Position numbers and translations under genes: made by a program | In this document: positions 16,891-23,776 of the stretch, piece by piece | Layout of the letters: the number at the start of each line of letters is the position of its first letter | Numbering within the stretch: the first letter of the stretch is position 1 | Notes under the pieces: generated by a model | What the model saw: the letters and a program-made list of their open reading frames with translations, nothing else | Databases searched by the model: none | What the model was told of the DNA's origin: nothing | Source: Butyrivibrio sp. | Lineage (GTDB): Bacteria > Bacillota > Clostridia > Lachnospirales > Lachnospiraceae | Length of the DNA stretch: 24,115 bases | NCBI GenBank assembly: GCA_024688095.1 | Contig: JAILEJ010000287.1 | Location: 1-24,115 of the forward strand | Direction of reading: 5' to 3'

Positions 16891-17579
16891 TCCTTCACCG
16901 CCTTATAAAATTCATCATTCATAGTATTAATATGCGAATATGCTAAAACTAGAGCAAAATTAAATGCTGTTGAAAACAGATCAATTCCTGTAAACTTCCA
17001 TGCCATGCTTGCTACAAGCAGCACAACTAACACGAAGAAGTACGTTTTACTTATCTTTATTATTTGAAAACATGCTGCAATAAGATAACAAAACGCCCCA
17101 ATATATACGAAATTAAACAAAAATCCTTCTACATATTCATTACTTTCATCTACATAAAATAAGAATCCGGTAAACAGATTAGAAATTATAACAATTAGTT
17201 CAACACCTGCCGGTATTCCATAAATCACCCAGTTTTTCTTAACATTTATAGACTTACCTGACATACACATCAGGTAAAGAACAAAAAGAAACGCGAATAA
17301 TTCAAAACAAATCCAAAACACCATTTCACTTATCATAACTGCCATTTTACTAAATGGAAAATAACTGGTTCTTAATGTATAATCTCCTAAATCAAATACT
17401 GCAATTACAACATCTATTATAGCCAACGAAAAAAACAATTTATCCTGCAACAAACTACGTTTCCTGTACATATTTGTATGTATCAGTATTACTATCAGTA
17501 AGAACAGCGCTGCAAAATCTATCATGATCGTACCTTGATCTAAATTAGATATATTTATAAGCTTAATATTTTCTGCCAT
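16887..17579 (-). CDS. Seven-helix membrane protein of unknown function
   Basis: This 230-residue protein is almost entirely hydrophobic, with about seven predicted membrane segments starting near residue 19 and a short charged C-terminus (NDEFYKAVKE). It resembles the membrane half of the protein that follows at 15850-16890 in size and helix spacing, but lacks any cytoplasmic domain. AAGGTGA lies about eight bases before the ATG. The four-base overlap with the next gene suggests the two are made in equal amounts and may form one receptor. I do not recognise the family. The arrangement is reminiscent of the seven-helix sensor modules found at the N-termini of many histidine kinases, but that is only a topological likeness. 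Confidence 0.72.
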   Translation of the reverse strand: MAENIKLINISNLDQGTIMIDFAALFLLIVILIHTNMYRKRSLLQDKLFFSLAIIDVVIAVFDLGDYTLRTSYFPFSKMAVMISEMVFWICFELFAFLFVLYLMCMSGKSINVKKNWVIYGIPAGVELIVIISNLFTGFLFYVDESNEYVEGFLFNFVYIGAFCYLIAACFQIIKISKTYFFVLVVLLVASMAWKFTGIDLFSTAFNFALVLAYSHINTMNDEFYKAVKE

Positions 17580-17639
17580 TCCAAATCACCTTTCCATACC
17601 AGCACATTTTCATTTATTATCCATATACTGCCGTTATGA

Positions 17640-18488
17640 TCATTCTTCCTTTTCACCTAAAAGACACGGCTCACCCTTTATATTTCCAAATAAATATTTT
17701 GTAAGATTATAGGTAGAATCATCATGACGATGTATTACAATCCTATTATCTAATGGATACTTATCTATTCCGGCTTTTACTGAATACCTGATCATATTAA
17801 GAAGATATTTCTGGGCATCAGGTCCCCAGTCTGCAAGAAGCATTACTTTGAGCATGCCACTTGATAGTCTTCTTACAAGCATATATCCACCTACTTCGCC
17901 ATCCGTTTCTTCATAGCATGAAATATCTACATCATACCAACCTAAAGACAACTCATCGAGGTCTTCCTCCATGTCCCTTTGAATATGAAACATACAATCA
18001 ACTATGCCTCTTCTAAAGGCTCTTTCTGAAAGCTCATTTATTGAATGTATATTATTTGGATAAGAATTCTTTTTAAAAATAGGAAGCAAAGATAGCTGTT
18101 CTATTGTAACAATTAAATCAGAGCATTCTCCATCTTTTAAACTAAAACCTTTTTCAGAAAGAACTTCTTCAGCTATTCCATCATTAGTTTTCTTTATCTC
18201 AATAGAATTTTTTTCAACATCATCATCTCTGATTTTTTCGAAATAAGAATCTAATAATTGTTCTCCCACATCTTTACTAATAGCACTGAACAAACAGATA
18301 TAGCTTTCAGTATTACGGTAAATGTCGTCAACATATTTCAGGTTCCATATAATTGCCCCAACAAATTCATCATCCTCATAAGCAGCAATTCCGTAATAAT
18401 ACTTTCTATGAATATTTTCCAGCATATCCGGATCGATTAAATTTTCAAATTGGTTCAAATTATCTTCGATAATTTCTGTTATTTTCAT
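17640..18488 (-). CDS. Two-domain GNAT-like protein
   Basis: This 282-residue cytoplasmic protein shows the alternating strand and helix pattern of tandem GNAT (acyl-CoA-dependent N-acyltransferase) folds. Examples are YYGIAAYEDDEFVGAIIW near residue 35-52 and EVGGYMLVRRL near residue 200. A clear RxxGxG/A acetyl-CoA loop is not visible, so the GNAT assignment is tentative and the protein may be catalytically silent. It is similar in size and layout to the protein at 19207-20049. The ATG at 18488 is chosen because GAGGGA lies four bases before it; a TTG four codons upstream overlaps that site. It starts just 30 bases after an intrinsic terminator-like hairpin that follows the RsbW-like gene. 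Its position suggests a role with the partner-switch or signalling proteins, not a metabolic one. Confidence 0.7.
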   Translation of the reverse strand: MKITEIIEDNLNQFENLIDPDMLENIHRKYYYGIAAYEDDEFVGAIIWNLKYVDDIYRNTESYICLFSAISKDVGEQLLDSYFEKIRDDDVEKNSIEIKKTNDGIAEEVLSEKGFSLKDGECSDLIVTIEQLSLLPIFKKNSYPNNIHSINELSERAFRRGIVDCMFHIQRDMEEDLDELSLGWYDVDISCYEETDGEVGGYMLVRRLSSGMLKVMLLADWGPDAQKYLLNMIRYSVKAGIDKYPLDNRIVIHRHDDSTYNLTKYLFGNIKGEPCLLGEKEE

Positions 18489-18492
18489 AGCG

Positions 18493-18498
18493 TCCCTC
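18493..18498 (-). promoter_or_regulatory. Ribosome binding site deciding the start at 18488
   Basis: GAGGGA on the minus strand lies four bases before the ATG at 18488. It overlaps the alternative TTG at 18500, which has no site of its own. Confidence 0.65.
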
Positions 18499-18517
18499 AA
18501 CCATTACATCTATTACG

Positions 18518-18557
18518 AAAAAAGAAGCACTAACCTTCTATTATTGGTGCTTCTTTT
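18518..18557 (-). terminator. Terminator-like hairpin between RsbW-like and GNAT-like genes
   Basis: An 11-base perfect stem (18520-18530 with 18547-18557) encloses a 16-base loop. On the minus strand it is followed by six T residues, part of which also sit in the stem. It begins inside the stop codon of the RsbW-like gene. The next gene starts at 18488, so there is little room for a promoter after it, and it may act as an attenuator or partial terminator. It could also stop transcription on the plus strand. Confidence 0.75.
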
Positions 18558-18978
18558 AATCTGATGAAGAATCTAATTTCTTAATTATGCTCAGCATGTT
18601 TGCTTCATCCTTATATTCATATAAAACTTTATCCATGCTCATCTTAACCATATAAACCCCAAGCCCCCCAATAGGTCTGTCTTCGATTGGCTGATCCACA
18701 TCCGGATCTGCCTTTTCAAGCGGGTTAAATGGAACGCCTGAATCTATAAATGTAACCTGAACCCCTCTATAACCATCTATTAATCCAGCCTTTATAACTA
18801 CATCCCCTTTTTCTGGTGCATAAGCATAACTTGCGATATTTACAAATATCTCCTCAATAGCGATATCTATCTGTGCCATAACCTCCGGAGAACAGTTCAC
18901 TTCTTCCAACATTTTGTCCACAAATTCAATAGCTTTGTTAAGATTATTTATATCTGCTTCTATCCTAAGTTCTTCCAT
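18556..18978 (-). CDS. RsbW/SpoIIAB-like anti-sigma serine kinase (HATPase_c_2)
   Basis: This 140-residue soluble protein is a GHKL ATPase of the anti-sigma-factor kinase type. The N-box appears as IEEIFVNIASYAY (41-53, with E42 and N47), the G1 box as DSGVPFNP (79-86) and the G2 box as GGLGVYMV (104-111). There is no HisKA domain. The size and compact layout match RsbW and SpoIIAB. Such proteins phosphorylate a STAS antagonist on serine and bind a sigma factor or another target. A STAS protein with an intact phosphoserine motif lies at 23442-23741 in the same gene run, and the two are an obvious candidate pair. No sigma factor is present in the window, so the target may be something else. 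AAGGA lies about ten bases before the ATG. The gene starts three bases after the 52-residue ORF. Confidence 0.9.
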   Translation of the reverse strand: MEELRIEADINNLNKAIEFVDKMLEEVNCSPEVMAQIDIAIEEIFVNIASYAYAPEKGDVVIKAGLIDGYRGVQVTFIDSGVPFNPLEKADPDVDQPIEDRPIGGLGVYMVKMSMDKVLYEYKDEANMLSIIKKLDSSSD

Positions 18979-18981
18979 TTA

Positions 18982-19140
18982 TTATGAATCCTTTTTTAAA
19001 TCCGATCTAAATGGCATTATTTTAGCTCTCACCTCTTCTTTAGATGAGTACTTATCAACAACGTCATCAATAATTTTTTGTAATTTGCTATTTTCGTTAA
19101 ATCTTTGATAGTCAAACAAAACGTTTAAAATATTATCCAT
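18982..19140 (-). CDS. Small 52-residue protein of unknown function
   Basis: A short open frame encodes a charged, probably helical protein that begins MDNILNVLFDYQRF and ends MPFRSDLKKDS. GGGG lies about eight bases before the ATG at 19140. The stop is three bases before the RsbW-like start, which is typical of translational coupling. The frame fills the gap between two genes on the same strand and has a normal amino-acid composition, so I consider it real although it is short. There is no signal peptide, membrane helix, cysteine pair or nucleotide-binding motif. A regulator or partner of the RsbW-like kinase is one possibility, inferred from position only. Confidence 0.68.
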   Translation of the reverse strand: MDNILNVLFDYQRFNENSKLQKIIDDVVDKYSSKEEVRAKIMPFRSDLKKDS

Positions 19141-19206
19141 ACGAAATACCCCTTTGATAATTTATACGAACTATATTATCTAAAGAGACATTTTTTCCTT
19201 ACTTTT

Positions 19207-20049
19207 TTAATATTTATCTAAAGTATTTAGATCAAGTTCTGAAATAACCTCTCTATAGCCCTTTGTTTCAAGCATTTTCTCAAGCAATCTTGTCAAATAT
19301 GGATTGCGGCAAAAAAATGATAATTTAGTTTCCAGCGAAAAATAATTTTCAAGTACTTTTTTTAATCCAATTATCATGTAATAAGCAGCAGTAGCTTTTC
19401 CTGATGCAAGATAAAAAAGTGCAATTCCAAGACCGTCTGATGCATTTTTTTCCAGAAGAACCAGTCCGCTTGGTTTATTATTTTCTACATATACCAAACT
19501 GTAATTTATCAGATATCTTTTTTCTATATTGTCAAAATCTATTAAAGCAATCCCACTATTTTTAATCTTCTCATATAACTCATTTCGTTTTGTCAGTGAA
19601 AGATCTCCAAGCATTATTACATTTCTTGGTTCTCCTTTAAGTGCCTGTGCTCTTACTACATCTATCAGATTAAATTCAAAAAAAGCACTTCCATTATGTA
19701 CATTTATGTAATCTGAGGATTCACAATAACTCTTGAATTCAGGATTCATAAAAGGCACATATCTAATCATCATACGCTGATATCCATCGCCCCAGAACAT
19801 AACACTTAACTGATCAAGACTTCTGTTCATAATGCCTTGGCCTCTCATATATGGAACAATATATACGTACCTTATCCATATATTTTCATTATCCGGCATA
19901 CAGGCTATAACGCCGATGTTTTCACCCTTGTCCTCTATCTGATAAAATTCGTATCCAGGTGTATCCTTATATTCATCAATTATAGATTCAGGAAGAAATT
20001 TCATTATTTTCTGAATTTCAATTCCTTCCACTTCATTTAAATATGCCAT
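19207..20049 (-). CDS. GNAT-family acyltransferase-like protein, two-domain
   Basis: This 280-residue cytoplasmic protein has a GNAT fold in its N-terminal half. The acetyl-CoA pyrophosphate loop is seen in YIVPYMRGQGIMNRSL (R69, G70, Q71, G72), after the strand GENIGVIACMPDNE. The C-terminal half (about 140-280) shows a second GNAT-like strand pattern (SLVYVENNKPSGLVLLEK) without the loop. GNAT enzymes move an acyl group from CoA to an amine; the acceptor here is unknown. The gene lies between the CIS-type ATPase and the 52-residue protein. The ribosome binding site (GATGGG) is weak. A similar two-domain protein lies at 17640-18488, so the pair flank the RsbW-like kinase. Whether either modifies the regulator cannot be seen. 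Confidence 0.8.
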   Translation of the reverse strand: MAYLNEVEGIEIQKIMKFLPESIIDEYKDTPGYEFYQIEDKGENIGVIACMPDNENIWIRYVYIVPYMRGQGIMNRSLDQLSVMFWGDGYQRMMIRYVPFMNPEFKSYCESSDYINVHNGSAFFEFNLIDVVRAQALKGEPRNVIMLGDLSLTKRNELYEKIKNSGIALIDFDNIEKRYLINYSLVYVENNKPSGLVLLEKNASDGLGIALFYLASGKATAAYYMIIGLKKVLENYFSLETKLSFFCRNPYLTRLLEKMLETKGYREVISELDLNTLDKY

Positions 20050-20116
20050 ATTATACCCATCCGTATATTTTTTCTAAACACCTAAGCATTTGTCCAAAAA
20101 TCATTGCCTGCAAATA

Positions 20117-22477
20117 TTAAAGTCCTACCTCTTCTGCATATGGTTCAAAATCAGATTTGGTGAATACTTTACCTACTTTTACAAACTCATATTTAATAGC
20201 AAGAAGATAATGTTTCATATGAACCTTATCTCCTGCTTCAGGATCAGCAGCTGCCAGGAAAGCAGCATTAAGAATACAGTTTTTAATATTACCACCAACA
20301 AACTCAAATTTTTCAGCAAGGAATCTTATGTCGACATCATCTGCAAGCGGTGTATCTTTTGGAATTGTAGTTCTCCATAACATTTCTCGTGTATCAGGAT
20401 CAGGGAACTGGAACTCTACAATATATTTCATACGTCTAAAGAAAGCAGGGTCAATATTGTGTTTGTAGTTTGTAGCAAGTACGGAAACTCCATCATAGCC
20501 TTCTACTTCCTGAAGAAGAAGTGCTGTTTTATTGTTATTGGATGCCTGGTTACTTCCTCCATCATCAGATCTCTTAGCAAAAAGAGTATCACATTCATCA
20601 AAGAATAAAACTACGTTACATTTTTTAGCTTCTCTGAATATCATTGAAATAGATTTTTCAGTTTCACCAACATATTTATCAATAACCTTTGAAAGGTCAA
20701 CTCTGTATAACTCAAGATTCAGTTCATGAGCAATAACCTGGGCACACATAGACTTACCGGTACCAGGTGCACCGAATAGAAGAATTGAAAGCCCTCTACC
20801 ATATGGATACTTCTTTGTATAATGCCAATTCTCATATACATGCTTTCTGAAATTCATCTGATCGATAGCATGAAGAAGCGTCTCTTTCTGGCTTGGATTC
20901 ATAACGATATCTTCAAAACCAAAGTTCGCTTTGATCTTGGTAGCCTTCTGTGTAAGCTCTGAACTCATCTGAGCATAGCATCCCTGGAACAGTGTCTCTC
21001 TGTTTATCAGAATATCCTTTTGCATTGTTGCAAGTCTTCTTCCATGATCAAGAGCATCATGTATCTTACCTGGAGTAAACAGGAATTTTGTTGCCATCTC
21101 AAGAAGATCTATGCCATCTTCAAGCTGATAATTCTGAGAAAAATATTTCCAGCATGCTTCTCTTTCTCCTGTATCTGGAGTAGGCAATTCAAGATCAGTA
21201 AATTGCATTTTAGTAATTTCTCTAAAATCAATTTTTTCCTTACTCATGGCAAATACAAGAATGCCTTTTTCTGTAAGTTTTGAAAAGGCCAGATCCATAT
21301 AACCAAAGAATTTCTCTTTTTCTTCCTCATGATAGGACAAATCTGTAAGGCAACAACATGCTCCAATAAGGATACACTCTCTGGTTACAGACCACAAAGC
21401 TTTCTCTACAAATCTGAAGTCATAATTAAATAACTTTTTACAGTTTATTGAAACTGCTTTAATATTATTTTTTTCGCAGAATTTCTTTACAAAGAATTTT
21501 CTTCCACTACCATCATCACCGTAATAATAGAAAATTCTGCATCCTTCATCATAAGAGATTTCCATAGCTTCGAGTATTCCACTGTTAGCCATTATAGGAT
21601 TAAGTTCTTCCTTCTTTGTAAGCATACTAAAGAATCTGATATAGTTCTCATCAAGCTTATCAGGGTCACGACCAAACAGGAAATCTATTATTCTTTTATC
21701 AGGAGAAACTGCCGTTGAAAAAGGCATACTTGGAACAACATCAAGTGATAATATTGGCAAGAGCTGTTCAAGGCATGTTGACATATCACCATATGCACCT
21801 GTGATAGAAAAAGAATCCCCATAATATATTTTTGCTGCTGACTCAATTGTAGGAGCAGATAAATTACCATTTTCATTTACAATCTGGAAAACTCCTGCAT
21901 AATCAGTCTGAGTGGATGACAAAATTCCACAGGCAAAACAAAATAGTGTAAATGGCTCAAATTCAAGCTTTTTACATAAATCATGAAATGGAAGACTTAA
22001 CCCTTTTTCTTTTGATTTCTCTGCTCTGTTTTCAATCATCAGGATTCGGTCATAAACCTCTACTCCCTTATCCTCATTGATTTCGCTTTCTATTTCATCT
22101 TTATCTTCATCAGAAGATACAGCTAAATCTGCATTATTATTAGAGAAAGAACCCAAAAGGCTCATGAGTTCTTCATCAATATCATCATCTTCATCATCTG
22201 AAGTATTCTCATCAGAAGAAGATTCTTCTACAGTTTCAGTTTTCTTTTTCTTATCAATATAAAAGGATTCCAGTCTTGTATGTACACTATCCCCGGCAAC
22301 TTCAATATCAGGATAAAGTACATTTTTGTATCCGTTACCTTCCCCCTGCGAATAAATCCCCTTCATGTGATCGATGTACTTATCCAGGCACATATTTACA
22401 CAATCGAAGATATACTGCATGTACTCGTTATAATTCTCAAAGGGCTTATCTCGTAAATCCTCCGAATACTTTGCCAT
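20117..22477 (-). CDS. AAA+ ATPase of the contractile injection system (Afp15/PVC15) type
   Basis: This 786-residue cytoplasmic ATPase has a helical N-terminus and an acidic low-complexity linker (about 76-135). A degenerate first AAA domain follows, whose P-loop reads GDDGSGRK (320-327) with the usual lysine and serine lost. The second AAA domain is complete: Walker A GAPGTGKS (569-576), Walker B VVLFFDECD (D627, E628), sensor 1 VLATN (N670), arginine finger RR (681-682) and GGNIKN (728-733). The stretches ELYRVDLSKVIDKYVGETEK and the ending LLAIKYEFVKVGKVFTKSDF are, from memory, typical of the ATPase found in extracellular CIS loci. Its role there is unsettled; assembly and disassembly of the sheath or baseplate have been suggested. 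GAGGGGGAA precedes the ATG, which directly follows the upstream stop codon. The family call is strong, but the injection-system link depends on genes beyond the right edge. Confidence 0.85.
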   Translation of the reverse strand: MAKYSEDLRDKPFENYNEYMQYIFDCVNMCLDKYIDHMKGIYSQGEGNGYKNVLYPDIEVAGDSVHTRLESFYIDKKKKTETVEESSSDENTSDDEDDDIDEELMSLLGSFSNNNADLAVSSDEDKDEIESEINEDKGVEVYDRILMIENRAEKSKEKGLSLPFHDLCKKLEFEPFTLFCFACGILSSTQTDYAGVFQIVNENGNLSAPTIESAAKIYYGDSFSITGAYGDMSTCLEQLLPILSLDVVPSMPFSTAVSPDKRIIDFLFGRDPDKLDENYIRFFSMLTKKEELNPIMANSGILEAMEISYDEGCRIFYYYGDDGSGRKFFVKKFCEKNNIKAVSINCKKLFNYDFRFVEKALWSVTRECILIGACCCLTDLSYHEEEKEKFFGYMDLAFSKLTEKGILVFAMSKEKIDFREITKMQFTDLELPTPDTGEREACWKYFSQNYQLEDGIDLLEMATKFLFTPGKIHDALDHGRRLATMQKDILINRETLFQGCYAQMSSELTQKATKIKANFGFEDIVMNPSQKETLLHAIDQMNFRKHVYENWHYTKKYPYGRGLSILLFGAPGTGKSMCAQVIAHELNLELYRVDLSKVIDKYVGETEKSISMIFREAKKCNVVLFFDECDTLFAKRSDDGGSNQASNNNKTALLLQEVEGYDGVSVLATNYKHNIDPAFFRRMKYIVEFQFPDPDTREMLWRTTIPKDTPLADDVDIRFLAEKFEFVGGNIKNCILNAAFLAAADPEAGDKVHMKHYLLAIKYEFVKVGKVFTKSDFEPYAEEVGL

Positions 22478-22726
22478 TTAGTATTCCCCCTCATCTACTT
22501 TGAAAATAGCACTTTTATCAAAAACGCTTTTAGCAGAATTAATTCCTGTCTGCTTTTTTATATCGAAAACGCCATCGCCTTCATTTATAAATTCAGCGGG
22601 CTTTCTATCCATATACATATATGTTTCTTCATCAACATCAAGTTCATCTTCTGTATCAGCACTCTTAAGATTCTTTATTTTCTGAATATCCAGAATATCT
22701 TTTTTTAATCTATTATCAAGTCCCAT
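22478..22726 (-). CDS. Acidic 82-residue protein of unknown function
   Basis: This small soluble protein is rich in Asp, Glu and Lys. It starts MGLDNRLKKDILDIQKIKNL and carries a tyrosine-methionine patch (ETYMYMDRKP). It has no membrane helix, signal peptide or known motif. Two ATGs compete, at 22732 and 22726; the second is chosen because AAGGTGG is seven bases before it but only one base before the first. The gene abuts the AAA+ ATPase start (TAA then ATG), so it is surely co-translated with it and may be its adaptor or a structural accessory of the injection system. That is inference from position. I do not recognise a family. Confidence 0.75.
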   Translation of the reverse strand: MGLDNRLKKDILDIQKIKNLKSADTEDELDVDEETYMYMDRKPAEFINEGDGVFDIKKQTGINSAKSVFDKSAIFKVDEGEY

Positions 22727-22733
22727 ATACATA

Positions 22734-22740
22734 CCACCTT
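22734..22740 (-). promoter_or_regulatory. Ribosome binding site deciding the start at 22726
   Basis: AAGGTGG on the minus strand has a seven-base spacer to the ATG at 22726 but only one base to the ATG at 22732, so the inner start is favoured. Confidence 0.65.
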
Positions 22741-22743
22741 TGC

Positions 22744-23427
22744 TCAGCTTGCAACTTTGCTGTCAATAGGAATAATTTTTTCATCTAATCTGATTCTACG
22801 ATAAGAATTTTCATCCAATGTTTCTTCAATATTTGCAATATCATGTGTTGCCATAATTATGGTTACTCCCTGCTTATTAACAAGTTCAAGCAGTTTTAAT
22901 ATTTCTTTGGATGAGTTTGGATCAAGATTACCGGTAGGTTCATCTGCCAGTAAAATTTTAGGATTATTTATCAGGGCTCTTGCAAGACAAACCTTTTGCT
23001 GCTCTCCGCCCGATAGTTCCCTTGGATAACGCTTATGAAATCTGTCGATTCCAAGCATAGTAAGAACATCCGTGATCTTCTTCTCAGCATCACTTTTTCT
23101 TCCACCAGTGGCAAGAATTGCTGTGTATAGATTTTCATACACAGTCATATCCGGAATAAGTCTAAAATCCTGAAAAATAACACCAATTTCCCTTCTATAA
23201 TAAGGAATCTGATTTTTTCCAAGCTTTTCAATATCTTTCCCTTCAATTATAATTCTGCCTTTTTCTGCGAGAAGTTCACGCAATAAAAGCATGATAAGAG
23301 TAGTCTTTCCACTTCCACTTCTGCCAGTTAAAAAGACCATCTCACCATTTTCAATATCTAGATTAAAATCACTAAGAACCGGAGTATCATCTCCATAGCT
23401 CTTACTCACACCCTCAAATCGAATCAT
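22744..23427 (-). CDS. FtsE-family ABC ATPase without an FtsX partner
   Basis: This 227-residue ABC ATPase has every catalytic motif: Walker A GRSGSGKT (35-42), Q-loop IFQDFRL (Q86), signature LSGGE (138-142), Walker B LLADEP (D162, E163) and H-loop ATHD (H195). The stretches PYYRREIGVIFQDFRLIPD and NNPKILLADEPTGNLDP are typical of FtsE, the ATPase that with FtsX controls cell-wall hydrolases at division. LolD/MacB-type ATPases are the next closest. No permease gene stands beside it: the neighbours are a STAS protein and an acidic 82-residue protein. It therefore either works with the chromosomal FtsX or has been recruited for another purpose. AGAAGGG precedes the ATG. The spacing to its neighbours is 11 to 17 bases, so it is part of the same operon. 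Confidence 0.9.
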   Translation of the reverse strand: MIRFEGVSKSYGDDTPVLSDFNLDIENGEMVFLTGRSGSGKTTLIMLLLRELLAEKGRIIIEGKDIEKLGKNQIPYYRREIGVIFQDFRLIPDMTVYENLYTAILATGGRKSDAEKKITDVLTMLGIDRFHKRYPRELSGGEQQKVCLARALINNPKILLADEPTGNLDPNSSKEILKLLELVNKQGVTIIMATHDIANIEETLDENSYRRIRLDEKIIPIDSKVAS

Positions 23428-23441
23428 GATAACCCTTCTGC

Positions 23442-23741
23442 TTATTCAATCGTAAGCATTTTATCAAAACCAGTTACCTTAAAGACATCTTCAACAACCT
23501 TATTAATGTTGATAATCTTCATACTACCACCTTTTGCCACAGCAGTTTTTTGGCCAAGCACAAGTGCTCTGAGCCCGGAGCTGGAAATATACACTACATC
23601 CTTAAAATTGATAACCAGAATTTTGCCCTTCTGAAAAGATGTCAGCACTGCTGTCTGAAAATCTCCTGCTGTAATAGTATCAATCTTCCCACTAACATTC
23701 AGTTGAATAGTGTCCCCATCTCTTACTTCTTCAATTGTCAT
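23442..23741 (-). CDS. STAS-domain anti-sigma factor antagonist (SpoIIAA/RsbV-like)
   Basis: This 99-residue single-domain protein has the STAS fold. It starts TIEEVRDGDTIQLNVSGKID, and the central strand INFKDVVYISSSGLRAL carries the conserved phosphorylatable serine (most likely S55) directly before glycine. Proteins of this type bind an RsbW/SpoIIAB-type kinase when unphosphorylated and free its target. A matching kinase is encoded at 18556-18978. The ATG has GGAG eight bases upstream of it. The gene lies between the probable injection-system tail gene (35-base gap) and the FtsE-like ATPase (14-base gap). The context suggests that partner switching controls the injection system's synthesis or activity, but no sigma factor or PP2C phosphatase is seen here. 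Confidence 0.9.
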   Translation of the reverse strand: MTIEEVRDGDTIQLNVSGKIDTITAGDFQTAVLTSFQKGKILVINFKDVVYISSSGLRALVLGQKTAVAKGGSMKIININKVVEDVFKVTGFDKMLTIE

Positions 23742-23776
23742 CTGTTTTCTCCATCGTTCAATAAATAAAAAATCTT

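Noticed and set aside
19156..19180. Inverted repeat GATAAT...ATTATC between the 52-residue gene and the GNAT-like gene, as an operator.
   Set aside because: It is AT-only apart from the ends, with six-base arms, which is expected by chance in this base composition.
20053..20079. A SigB-like promoter on the minus strand, GTTTAG, 15 bases, GGGTAT, in front of the GNAT-like gene ending at 19207.
   Set aside because: The -10 element ends three bases before the start codon, so transcription would begin inside the gene. Lachnospiraceae generally lack SigB. I treat it as chance in AT-rich DNA.
22077..22262. Plus-strand serine-rich frame opposite the AAA+ gene.
   Set aside because: It is the antisense shadow of the acidic Asp/Glu linker of the ATPase.
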